A DNA stretch of 64,000 bases from Zhengella mangrovi. GTDB taxonomy: Bacteria; Pseudomonadota; Alphaproteobacteria; Rhizobiales; Rhizobiaceae. The stretch lies in NCBI RefSeq assembly GCF_002727065.1, contig NZ_PDVP01000004.1, positions 1 to 64,000 of the forward strand, given 5' to 3'. Each line of letters opens with the position of its first letter. The first letter of the stretch is position 1. The notes under the pieces were generated by a model, which was given only the letters and a program-made list of their open reading frames with translations, did no database searches and was not told the origin of the DNA. Below, in pieces: positions 1 through 8,400 of the stretch. The translations under genes and the position numbers were made by a program.

Positions 1-345
1 CCGGCCTGCTGCTGGTTATGGCCGTGGGCCGGACGGTTGGTGCCGTTGTTGCCCCAGCCGGCGTGATGCTGGTTGTGGCCCTGGCCCGGACGGTTGGTGC
101 CGTTGTTGCCCCAGCCGGCGTGATGCTGGTTGTGGCCCTGGCCCGGACGGTTGGTGCCGTTGTTGCCCCAGCCGGCCTGCTGCTGGTTATGGCCGTGGGC
201 CGGACGGTTGGTGCCGTTGTTGCCCCAGTTGTTCTGCTGTTGGTTGTGGCCGTGGTCCGGACGGTTGGTGCCGTTGTTGCCCCAGCCGGCCTGCTGCTGG
301 TTGTGACCGTGCTCCGGACGGTTGGAGCCATTGCCGGGCCGGTCA
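1..345 (-). repeat. 57-bp coding tandem repeat, about six units
   Basis: The segment ggttggtgccgttgttgccc recurs every 57 bp, starting near 35, 92, 149, 206 and 263, with a degenerate copy near 320. The period is 19 codons of the minus-strand repeat protein. Copies differ mainly at the GQGHNQHH versus AHGHNQQQ positions, so recent duplication plus drift is likely. The array continues beyond the left edge. Confidence 0.9.
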
Positions 346-701
346 AAGGCCCAGGACGGATCCCGGGCAATCTCGGGGCGACCGCCTTGACCCGGACGGC
401 CTGCGCCGTGGTTGTGGTTCCCGCCCTGGGCGCCCGGATGGCGATCGATCGGGCGCTCGCGTGGCGGGAGCGGGGCGTTGTTGCTGGTGCCGTGATGGCG
501 ATTGTTCGCGCCATCGGCCCTGTGATGTTCCTTGCGGCCCTCCGCCTTCGGCTGGTTGTCAGGCCTGGCGTCACCCTGCTTCCTGATGTCGCGATGCCTG
601 GCTTCGAACCGCTTTGCGCCGGCCTTGTCGGCCTGCTGGCCGGTATGCTCCGGACGATGGTGCGCCTGCCCGGCGCCGGTTGTGTTGTTAATATGAGTCA
701 T
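1..701 (-). CDS. Asn/Gly/His/Gln-rich tandem-repeat protein, N-terminal part (runs off left edge)
   Basis: The minus strand is open from the ATG at 701 to the window edge (233 codons, no stop). No signal peptide or membrane segment is visible. Residues 1 to about 118 are hydrophilic and rich in His, Arg, Asn and Gln; a single hydrophobic stretch around DPSWAFDRPG follows. Then a 19-residue unit of the form GWGNNGTNRPGQGHNQHHA repeats about six times, identical in places, up to the edge. The composition points to an intrinsically disordered, possibly metal-binding or surface/secreted protein; secretion by a type I system with a signal beyond the edge is possible but not shown. An opposite-strand open frame (18-728) is hydrophobic Val/Ala/Gly repeat and is a shadow of these repeats. 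Function unknown. Confidence 0.7.
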   Translation of the reverse strand, partial: MTHINNTTGAGQAHHRPEHTGQQADKAGAKRFEARHRDIRKQGDARPDNQPKAEGRKEHHRADGANNRHHGTSNNAPLPPRERPIDRHPGAQGGNHNHGAGRPGQGGRPEIARDPSWAFDRPGNGSNRPEHGHNQQQAGWGNNGTNRPDHGHNQQQNNWGNNGTNRPAHGHNQQQAGWGNNGTNRPGQGHNQHHAGWGNNGTNRPGQGHNQHHAGWGNNGTNRPAHGHNQQQA

Positions 702-797
702 TGTTCAAATCCGCATTCATGGGGTTGATACACGGGAACAACCATCGCCCCAGGGCCGGCATCCGGACACCTGCGCTGACTACGCCCAAGGGTCGTG

Positions 798-812
798 TTA
801 ACTACCTAGTAA
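798..812 (+). promoter_or_regulatory. Possible CtrA-like box upstream of the repeat protein
   Basis: TTAA-N7-GTAA lies 97 bp upstream of the repeat-protein start, close to the alphaproteobacterial CtrA consensus TTAA-N7-TTAA (one mismatch). It overlaps the short inverted repeat ACTA-CC-TAGT at 801-810. It is one of few AT-rich spots in this 154-bp gap. Motif match only. Confidence 0.2.
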
Positions 813-855
813 CCATCCGTAGTCGGAGACCGGCCCGGCGGCGCCTATGCCGGTT

Positions 856-1617
856 TCAGGGCTGCCCGCTGATCTTGCGGCGCATGGCCCACTGGTACAG
901 GCGCGGCGATGCCCGCACCATCCAGGACGCCAGCCTGGCGACACGGCCGACGGGGATGAACTCCCGGCCCTTTTCCAGGCCGCGCAGGATCACCCGCGCG
1001 GCATCGTCGGGCATCATGTAGTCGACCCCGTCAGCGGCTGCACCCGGCCGCACGATGCCGCCCTCGGCGCGTTCCGGATTGCCAAGGTTGGTGGCGATGA
1101 AACTCGGCGCGGCGATCAGCGTGCGGACGCCGTAGGGGGCTTCCTCGGCGCGGAGCGAGCCGAAAAAGCCTTCCATGGCATGCTTCGACGCGGCATAGGC
1201 GGTGCGGTTGACCAGCGGGGCGAAGCCGGCGACCGACGAGATCGCCAGGTGGGTGCCGGCGCTGTCCCGAAGCGGCTGCAGAAAGGCCCGCGCCATGGCC
1301 ACGGCGGCAAAATAGTTGATCTCGAACACGCGGCGGTGGGACGCGTCGCCGGTTTCGCCGAACGGAGCGATCTGCGACACGCCGGCATTGTAGATGACGA
1401 GATCGATGGAGGGCCGTGCCGCGATCACCCCGGCGGCTGCACGCTCCAGCGCATCCGCGTCGGTCAGGTCGACTTTGACCGGCGTGCGGTCCGGCGAAGC
1501 TTCCAGCCCGGCGATGTTGACATCCATCAGCACGCAGTGCCATCCGCCGGCTTCGAGCCGCGCCGCCAGCGCGCGCCCGAGACCGCCGTTGCCTCCCGAG
1601 ATGACAGCGGTCTTCAC
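856..1617 (-). CDS. Short-chain dehydrogenase/reductase
   Basis: Classical SDR of 253 residues, last gene of the TetR-flanked operon. Nucleotide-binding loop SGGNGGLG (residues 7-14, Ser in place of the usual Thr), NAG motif at 77-79, Ser127/128 and the catalytic YAASK (Tyr141, Lys145) are all present, so it should be an active NAD(P)-dependent alcohol/ketone oxidoreductase. I chose the GTG at 1617 rather than the ATG at 1638: GGGAGG lies 7 nt before the GTG, and that GTG overlaps the upstream stop as GTGA. The substrate cannot be told from sequence; company with a Baeyer-Villiger-type monooxygenase suggests a ketone or alcohol intermediate. Confidence 0.9.
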   Translation of the reverse strand: MKTAVISGGNGGLGRALAARLEAGGWHCVLMDVNIAGLEASPDRTPVKVDLTDADALERAAAGVIAARPSIDLVIYNAGVSQIAPFGETGDASHRRVFEINYFAAVAMARAFLQPLRDSAGTHLAISSVAGFAPLVNRTAYAASKHAMEGFFGSLRAEEAPYGVRTLIAAPSFIATNLGNPERAEGGIVRPGAAADGVDYMMPDDAARVILRGLEKGREFIPVGRVARLASWMVRASPRLYQWAMRRKISGQP

Positions 1618-2543
1618 AGGCCGGCCTCCCGCTTCCACAGATCGAAGACCTCGGCCGAGGTCAGTTCGGGCCGGTAGCCGAACACCGACTTGAGCCGGGT
1701 GTTGTCCAGCACAGGCCGGAATTGCAGGAAACGCACCTGTTCGGGGCCGTAGCGCGACAGGCCCAGGGGACGGGCGATCCCGAGCGCTGCCCGGATGAGC
1801 CAGGCCGGCAGGCGGAGCACCGGCTTGCCCAGCACGCGGGCCAGGGCGTCGACCCCGAGCCAGCCGTCGCCGGCGACGTTGAAGATGCCGGGTGGGCCAT
1901 CGGTGGCGGCGCGCTTGAGAATGCGGGCCAGATCCCGGGTCCAGATGAAGACGAAGGGGCTTTCGCTGCCCCGGACCGCCAGCAGGCGCTTGCGGTGAAA
2001 GAGCGCGGTGATCTGGTTCTCGACCCCGGCGCCGAGCACCGTGCCGACCCGCAGGACCACCTGTTCGAGGTCAGGATGGGTTTCGCGCGCCGCGGCCAGC
2101 ATCTCCTCGACCTGGCGCTTGTGATCGGAGTAGGCGAATTCGGGATTGCCGCGGCACGGCGTGTCCTCGTCCATCGGAACGGGGTTGCCGGCATGGTAGC
2201 CGTAGGCCGCGCCGGAACTGGTCACGACCAGCCGCTTCACGCCATGGCGGAGGCAGGCCTCGAGCACGTTGCGGGTTCCGGTGACATCGACGGCATGGGC
2301 GGCCTCGCGGCTCATGCCGGGCGGCGGCGTGACGATGGAGGCAAGATGCACCACCACCTCCGGCCTTTCCTCGCCGATGACCAGGGCCGGGTCCTGGCCG
2401 GTGACATCCATCGCGCGGAAGCGCATGTCATCCGGCAAGGCGCCACGATCGAGATCGGTGGCGACGACATCCGCGCCCGCCAGTTCCGCGACCAGTGCCC
2501 GGCCGACCATGCCGGCGGCTCCCGTGATCAGCAGGCGGCTCAC
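1614..2543 (-). CDS. NAD-dependent epimerase/dehydratase family protein (extended SDR)
   Basis: 309-residue extended SDR. The N-terminal Rossmann loop GAAGMVG (residues 8-14) and the catalytic YSDHK (YxxxK) are present, with a Ser-rich strand (TSSGAAYG) supplying the third catalytic residue. The start is the GTG at 2543, which overlaps the stop of the transporter gene as GTGA. An open frame extends far upstream but only as antisense of that transporter. Family members act on nucleotide sugars, steroids or lignin-type alcohols; which one applies here is not visible. Overlaps on both sides imply translational coupling in one operon. Confidence 0.88.
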   Translation of the reverse strand: MSRLLITGAAGMVGRALVAELAGADVVATDLDRGALPDDMRFRAMDVTGQDPALVIGEERPEVVVHLASIVTPPPGMSREAAHAVDVTGTRNVLEACLRHGVKRLVVTSSGAAYGYHAGNPVPMDEDTPCRGNPEFAYSDHKRQVEEMLAAARETHPDLEQVVLRVGTVLGAGVENQITALFHRKRLLAVRGSESPFVFIWTRDLARILKRAATDGPPGIFNVAGDGWLGVDALARVLGKPVLRLPAWLIRAALGIARPLGLSRYGPEQVRFLQFRPVLDNTRLKSVFGYRPELTSAEVFDLWKREAGL

Positions 2544-3436
2544 CGCGGCGCCTCCGTGCGGCCCATGACGGAGGCGAGCGCGATGCCGGAAATGGCATGC
2601 CAGATGCCCCAGAAGGCAGCGACGACAGCCATGCCGCCCAGGCCGCCGAAAAAGCCGAAGATCAGGACCAGCCCCAGGCCGGAATTCTGGATGCCGGTCT
2701 CGATGGTCACCGCGCGCCGGTCGTAGGGTGACAGGCGGGCCAGCGTGGCGGTGGCATAGCCGCCGCCGAAGGCAAGCGCATTGTGCAGGATGACGAGACC
2801 GGCAATCCCGCCGGCATAGGCCAGGAACTGGGTCCAGTTGGCGGCAAGCGCGATGACGACGAAGGCCACGAAGATGCCCATCGACAGCCATTGCAGCGGC
2901 CGGCGGATCCGTAATGTCATGTCCGGGCGCCGGGCATTCAGCGTGACGCCGAGGACGAGCGGCAGGATCAGCATGAGGCCGACCGTGACGGCGATCTGCA
3001 CGGGGTCGATCCGGGTGGCGCGCAGGATCTGCGCGGTCGGTTCGTAGAGGCTGCCCCAGAAGGCGATGTTGAGCGGGGTCAGGACGATGGCCGCCACCGT
3101 CGCCAGCGCGGTCATCGAGACCGACAGCGCGGCGTTGCCACCGGCCCTGTGGGTGATGAAGTTGGAGATGTTGCCGCCCGGGCAGGCGGCGACAAGGATC
3201 AGGCCCAGCGCGATGGAGGCCTGCGGCTGCACCACGAGCACCATCAGGAAGGTGAGCAGCGGAAGGACCACGAACTGGGAGAACAGGCCGACGACCAGCG
3301 GCCTGGGTGCCCGCAGGAGAAGCTGGAAATCGCCCGGTTTCAGATCGATGGCCACGGAAAACATCACCACGGCGAGGATGGCGTTCAGCAGCATCAGCGA
3401 GCCGGGCGCGAAATTGAGGACGGCGTCGTCGATCAT
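2540..3436 (-). CDS. Bile acid:sodium symporter (BASS) family transporter
   Basis: 298-residue polytopic membrane protein with about nine to ten hydrophobic segments. It carries the BASS-family core patterns GGNISNFITHRAGGN (about residues 87-101) and ETGIQNSGLG (about 245-254), positions corresponding to the sodium and substrate crossover helices in family structures. Predicted role is sodium-coupled uptake of an amphipathic organic anion across the inner membrane. It begins one base after the monooxygenase stop, with GGAGG 8 nt before the ATG. It presumably imports the substrate of the neighbouring monooxygenase and SDR enzymes; the substrate class (steroid-like, keto acid or other) is inferred only. 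Confidence 0.88.
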   Translation of the reverse strand: MIDDAVLNFAPGSLMLLNAILAVVMFSVAIDLKPGDFQLLLRAPRPLVVGLFSQFVVLPLLTFLMVLVVQPQASIALGLILVAACPGGNISNFITHRAGGNAALSVSMTALATVAAIVLTPLNIAFWGSLYEPTAQILRATRIDPVQIAVTVGLMLILPLVLGVTLNARRPDMTLRIRRPLQWLSMGIFVAFVVIALAANWTQFLAYAGGIAGLVILHNALAFGGGYATATLARLSPYDRRAVTIETGIQNSGLGLVLIFGFFGGLGGMAVVAAFWGIWHAISGIALASVMGRTEAPR

Positions 3437-3437
3437 G

Positions 3438-4751
3438 TCATCTGCCTCCGAGCCGGACGATCCACTTGCCGACGGCTGTCCTGTAGGTCGCCTTGTCGAC
3501 GTAGTAGGCCATGCGGGGAAGGTCGATGTAGTTCATCCCGCCGGTCGCGCGCGAGAAACCCCTTGCCTTCGTTTCCTTCAGGGCCCGGGCGGCATCCGTT
3601 CCCTTTCGCAGCCCCTCGATGTAGCGCACCACCATTTCGGCCTGCTCGTGGCGGCCCTGCCAGCCGAGGCCCGATGCCTCGACCATGCCCAGCACGAAAA
3701 GATCGTCGCGCCCGGGGTGCATGCAGTTGAGAAAGAGATGCGGTGCGTCGCCCTGCCAGTTGAGCAGGGCGCTTTCGATGAAGGGGTAGTCGAGCTTGTA
3801 GCCGGTGGCGGCAAGGACCATGTCGTAGTCGGTGCTGGTGCCATCGCGGAAGTGCACCGTCCCGCCTTCGAAGCGGTCGATGTCGGGCCGGACCCGGATA
3901 TCGCCGTGACCTGCATGGTAGAGTACCAGCGAATTGACCACCGGATGGCTTTCGTAGAGCTTGTAGTCCGGCTTGGGGAAGCCGTATTTCTGCGGATCGC
4001 CGACGAACCACTTGAGGATCGCCTGGTCGACCTTGCGCTTCAGGGCCATGGGCAGGCGGATAGCGCCACCCAGCGTGTCGGCCGGCCTGCCGAATATGTA
4101 TTTCGGGACGAAATAGTAGCCGCGCCGCATCGAGAGATCGCACAGCGTGGCATGATGGATCGCATCGACCGCGATATCGCAGCCCGAATTCCCGGCCCCG
4201 ATCACCAGGACGCGCTTGCCATCGAACTGGCTGGCGCTCTTGTAGGCGGAGGAGTGGATGAGTTCGCCGTCGAAGTGGCCCTTGAAATCCGGCATGTTGG
4301 GCGTGCTGAGCGTGCCGTTGGCGATCAGCAGTCCCGAAAAGGTTTCCGTGTGCTCGGTTCCGTCACGCTCCCGCCAGGTGACGTTCCAGCCCTCGCCGTC
4401 GCCGCCCAGGGGGACGCAGCGCAGAACCTCCGCGTTGAACCGGTAGTGGCGGTAGAGATCGAAATGGCGGGCGAAATCGCGGAAGTAGGTCTTCAGTTCG
4501 CGGTGCGACGGATATTCTGCGACCTCCTCGCGCATGGGGAAATCCGCGAATTCCGTCATCCGCTTCGACGAGATCAGGTGCGCCGATTCGTACATCGTGG
4601 AGCGCGGACCGTCGATGTCCCACAATCCGCCGACGTCGTCGTGCAGTTCGAAGCCCTGGAAATCGATCCCGCGTTCGGCGAGCAGCTTTGCCGTCGCCAA
4701 ACCCATCGGCCCGGCCCCGATCAGGGCCAGCCGGCCTTGTCCCTCGTTCAA
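3438..4751 (-). CDS. Flavin-containing monooxygenase (FMO/Baeyer-Villiger-like)
   Basis: 437 residues. FAD-binding GAGPMG near the N terminus, the class B signature FDGELIHSSAY (FxGxxxHSxxY) in the first third, and a second dinucleotide loop GAGNSG in the VIGAGNSGCDIAVDAI region for NADPH. These three mark class B flavoprotein monooxygenases, which insert oxygen into ketones or oxidise soft nucleophiles. The only start with a ribosome-binding site is the TTG at 4751, behind GGGAGGAG. It is the first gene of a four-gene operon (with BASS transporter, epimerase and SDR) transcribed away from a TetR regulator. The same-strand downstream overlaps suggest one pathway importing and oxidising a ketone-like compound. 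Confidence 0.9.
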   Translation of the reverse strand: MNEGQGRLALIGAGPMGLATAKLLAERGIDFQGFELHDDVGGLWDIDGPRSTMYESAHLISSKRMTEFADFPMREEVAEYPSHRELKTYFRDFARHFDLYRHYRFNAEVLRCVPLGGDGEGWNVTWRERDGTEHTETFSGLLIANGTLSTPNMPDFKGHFDGELIHSSAYKSASQFDGKRVLVIGAGNSGCDIAVDAIHHATLCDLSMRRGYYFVPKYIFGRPADTLGGAIRLPMALKRKVDQAILKWFVGDPQKYGFPKPDYKLYESHPVVNSLVLYHAGHGDIRVRPDIDRFEGGTVHFRDGTSTDYDMVLAATGYKLDYPFIESALLNWQGDAPHLFLNCMHPGRDDLFVLGMVEASGLGWQGRHEQAEMVVRYIEGLRKGTDAARALKETKARGFSRATGGMNYIDLPRMAYYVDKATYRTAVGKWIVRLGGR

Positions 4752-4782
4752 TGGCTCCTCCCGAGCTCGTTTTTCTTATCTT

Positions 4783-4794
4783 GAACAAATGTTC
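4783..4794. promoter_or_regulatory. Inverted repeat GAACA-AA-TGTTC, candidate TetR operator
   Basis: In the 64-bp gap between the divergent TetR gene (4816) and monooxygenase (4751), gaacaaatgttc forms perfect 5-bp arms around a 2-bp spacer, embedded in an AT-rich stretch that is otherwise rare here. TetR-family regulators commonly bind such a site to control both divergent transcripts. Position and symmetry support it; no binding data. Confidence 0.5.
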
Positions 4795-4815
4795 TAAATA
4801 AGACAAGCTGTTTCC

Positions 4816-5481
4816 ATGACTGCTCCGCAAGCTGCTGAAACCACGCGAAAAAGGGCGCCGTCAAAGCGTTCGCTCGCCACCCGTGACCGGGTGCTGGATG
4901 CCGCCGAGCGCGTGTTCGCCGACAAGGGTTTCGACGGTGCGACCATCCGGGACATCGCGGAGACGGCCGGGGAACCCATCGGGTCCGTGCATCACCATGG
5001 CGGCGGCAAGGAAATGCTGTTCCACCAGGTCGTCAAACGCCGGGCGGAACCGCTCGCCAGGGCCCGTCTCGACGCGCTCAAGACGCTTCGCCGCGACGGA
5101 CACCCCGGCCTGGAAACCCTGCTTTCGGCCTTCTTGCGGCCGCTGTTCGACCTGGCAAAGGACGAGCCGCGATGGCGCCACTATGCCCGGCTCGTCGCCT
5201 ATGTCTCGGCGGACGATCGCTGGCGCGCCATCGCGCGGGACTGTTTCGATCCCACCGCGGCGATCTTCCTGGAAGAGATCGCCGCGCTCCTGCCGGGAAT
5301 CACGCGGAACGAGGCGGCCGAGGGGTTCGTCTTCAGCGTTTCGGCGATGCTGGCGCTGGCCACCTCGCAGCAGCGCATCGGTGCGCTGGGGGGCGGGGAG
5401 GCGGCCGACGAGGCGGCACAGATCGACCACCTGATCCGGTTCTGCGCCGGGGGGCTGTCAAACCGGCGGGCCAGAGACTGA
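4816..5481 (+). CDS. TetR/AcrR family transcriptional regulator
   Basis: 221 residues. The N-terminal helix-turn-helix spans about residues 20-70 (RDRVLDAAERVFADKGF, then TIRDIAETAGEPIGSVHHH); the usual YxxF after the recognition helix is replaced by HHHGG. The C-terminal ligand domain is of the TetR_C_33-like type. Divergent from the monooxygenase operon with a palindrome between them, so a ligand-responsive repressor of that operon is the natural reading. The ligand is likely the transported or oxidised compound (inference). It ends 14 bp from the stop of convergent yhaN. Confidence 0.88.
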   Translation: MTAPQAAETTRKRAPSKRSLATRDRVLDAAERVFADKGFDGATIRDIAETAGEPIGSVHHHGGGKEMLFHQVVKRRAEPLARARLDALKTLRRDGHPGLETLLSAFLRPLFDLAKDEPRWRHYARLVAYVSADDRWRAIARDCFDPTAAIFLEEIAALLPGITRNEAAEGFVFSVSAMLALATSQQRIGALGGGEAADEAAQIDHLIRFCAGGLSNRRARD

Positions 5482-5494
5482 GCCCCGCTTCCCG

Positions 5495-8400
5495 TCAGCC
5501 GATTTCGTGGATGCGAACGGATCCCTCGCACACCTCGCGAGCGATCTCGACGACGTGGCGGTGGTGGGTGAGATAGATCGCCTGGCCGGTTTGCCCGATG
5601 CGCTCCATGATGCGGCAGGCGGAACGCGTGCGCTCCTCGTCAAAGGTCTCGAAGATGTCGTCACAGAAGAAGGGCAGGGACGTGCCCTGCGCGGCCAATT
5701 GCTCGTAGGCGGCGGCGCGCAGCGCGAGGTAGAGCTGGAAGCGGGTGCCCTTGGACAGGTCTTCGACGCGTTTCGCGGTTCCGCCCGCATCGATCACCAG
5801 CAGGATTTCCGATGAGCCGTCGGGCTGGCTGCGCAACTGGGTGTAGGCGCCGTTGGTCAGCGTCGTGAAGGCGGTCTCGGTGGTGGCCATCATCTGGCTG
5901 CGATGCGCATCGCGGTAGCGGCGGATGGCCTGGTCGGCAAGGCGCAGTCCCAGCGTCAACTCCAGGTATTGCAGCGCCGTTTCCTCGATCTCGAGTTCCA
6001 GCGTGGTCTTTTTCTCCACCAGGCGCGCGATACCGTCATCCCCCGTCACAGCAGCAAGGTCGCGCCCGGCGGACGTGCGCGTCTCGATCGCCGCGGTCAG
6101 GCGGCGCTCGATATCCTCCATGTCGGACTGGAGGATCGCGGCCCGGGCCGTGAGTTCGGGCATGCTGGTGCCGGACAGCGCCCGACGCGCGGCATCGAGA
6201 TCGGCCGCGGAGAGCGCATCGAGAAGCTGGCGGGTGAGGCTTTCGCGGCGCTGGCGCAAGTCATCCGCCTTGCGCGCTGTGGCCATGGCTTCGCGCAGGT
6301 TGGCGAGCGTTGCGGTGGCAACCTCTTTGGGAAACAGCGCGGCAAGTTCGCTCGCCTGCCTGCCGATGCCGGCCAGCCGCTGCCTGGCTTCCTCCAGGGC
6401 GGCGCTGTCTTCCGCCTGCCTGCGCAGCGCATCGGCGCGGCGGGCGGCATCGCGCTGCGCGGCTTCCGCCCGCTCGCGCAGCCGGTCAAAGGTTTCGAGC
6501 GGGTTTTCGTCTGCCGGCATGCCAAACCGGCCGGCAAGCGCTTCGACGCGGTCGATGAACTGGCGCTGGTCCTCTTCCATGGACGAGACCTGGCGGCCGG
6601 TGGCCAGACGTCTCGTCTCGTGCTCACGCAGGTTGCGCAGCGGTTCCAGCGACCGCTCCAGCGTTGCCGATGCGACGGCGCCGCCAAAAAGGCGTTCAAC
6701 AAGGCCGGTCCAGGCATGGCGGGAGGCCTCGGCCTCGGCTGCGCGGCGTTCGCGCGTCATCTTGCGCTCGGCAAGGTCACTCTGGAGCGTCCGGGCGCGC
6801 TCGTCGGCCGCCTTGACAGCTTCGGCATGTTCGCGTTCGGCGCGGGCCAGTTGCCGGGCCGTCTCCAGGCAGGCACCGAAGGTCGGGTCGGCGAGATCGA
6901 GGAGGGGCCGAAGGGCGGCGGCGAGCGCTTCTGCCTTTTCCAGCATCGGACCGTTCTGCTCGCGGGTCCGCTCCAGACGTCGATGGGCCTCCACTGCCAC
7001 GCCATGGCGATCGACCCAGGGAAAGAAGGCCGCCGGCGACGTGGCGGGGTCCAGGCCGGCGGCTTCGGCGACCGCTGCGACCTGTTCCCTGATGGCGGCC
7101 AGTTCCGCCTGCAGCGCCTCCAGCCGGGCCTCGCCCTTTTCCGCCTGGATGCGCGCGTCCGATGCGGCCCCCTCGGCGAGACGAAGTTCGGCGAGGTCGC
7201 GGGTGCGGGCAAGACGCCGGGCGGCCATGTCGTCGACACGCAGCATGGCGGCCTCGAACCTGTCGGCGGTCTCGGGAGACAAGGCTTCGCGGTGTGCAGA
7301 CCAGCGTGCGTCACGATCCTTCAGCAGCGCGTTGGCCTCGCTGTCGCCAATCAGGGCACCGGCGGCGGTCAGACGGGCGATCTCGCTGGCGCGCAGGTCC
7401 GCGGCCTCGCGATGTTCGGCGATCCGCTCGGCCTGCGCCGCGATGGCACCTTCCAGTTCGAAGTAGCGGTCAGCCAGGGACCTGGCGTCCTCGCGAGGCA
7501 TGGTGCAGGGAGGGAGCGTGGCAAAGGTCCGGCCACCGAGCGCCATGGCGTCGAGGCTGTCACGGGCCTGTTCTTCCGCGGCGCGGATGGCTTGGCGGGC
7601 GGTGGCCTCGGCCGGCGCCAGGCGCTCGGCGTCGAAGCGGGCCAGAAGCGCGGCGACTCCCTGGCCGGGCGGAGGGGCGGCCTTCACGTCCGCTGCATCG
7701 GCCAGCGCCTTGCGAAGCCGGGTTTCCAGGTCTTCCACCTCGCGCGTTTCGCCGTCGCGATCGCGTTCTGCCTGGCGGACAGCCTCACGGGCCTGTTCCA
7801 GTTCCACGATCTCGGCGGGCGAGCGGACCAGCCCGAGCGGATCGACAGCCTCATCCGCACCCAGGTCGCGGGCCGCATGGCGCATGTCGTGCAGGATATC
7901 CCGCAGGATGGACCGGCGGCGATCGAGATCCTCGGCCGCGGCCGTGTAGCGGCTGCGCAGCGTGTCGAGTTCCGCCAGGTCGCCGGCGAGGTGGAGGCTC
8001 GGCGTGTCGACGTCAATGGAGGCCAGCGTTTCGTCAAGGGCGGCGAGGGCGGTTTCTAGGCGGCTGGCGGTCTCGGAGACCCTGGCCTGTTCATCGGACA
8101 ACGCGAACAGCTCCGCGTCCCGGCCCTCGATGCCCGCTGGGTAGCCGGCGAGCGGCGCGATGGCCGACTCCAGTTCATCGATGGCGGCAAGCCAGGGCAG
8201 CGCCTGGCGCATGGCTGCGACGCTCTCCGCTTCACGGCGCAGGCCATCGCGCTCGGCGCGGGCGGCCTTTTCCTCGTCGCTTGCCTGGGCCAGCGCCTGC
8301 TTGAGCTTCTTCCACGCGCTGGCAGAGACATCATCCTCGCGGATCTGCCGGTCGATCTCCGCAAGCTCGCGCTTCAGTTCGGCCATGCGGGTCTTGCTTG

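Noticed and set aside
1..345. CRISPR-like array because of regular spacing
   Set aside because: The 57-bp units are contiguous without unique spacers and keep one reading frame; it is a coding tandem repeat and no cas gene is present.
18..728. Plus-strand open frame of 236 codons, Val/Ala/Gly repeats
   Set aside because: It is the antisense of the minus-strand Asn/Gly/His repeat protein; it has an odd hydrophobic repeat composition and no family, and the minus strand has better start and composition.
5903..8059. 718-codon plus-strand open frame
   Set aside because: Antisense of yhaN; high GC leaves stop-free frames opposite Arg/Ala/Glu-rich coiled coil. No recognised domain.
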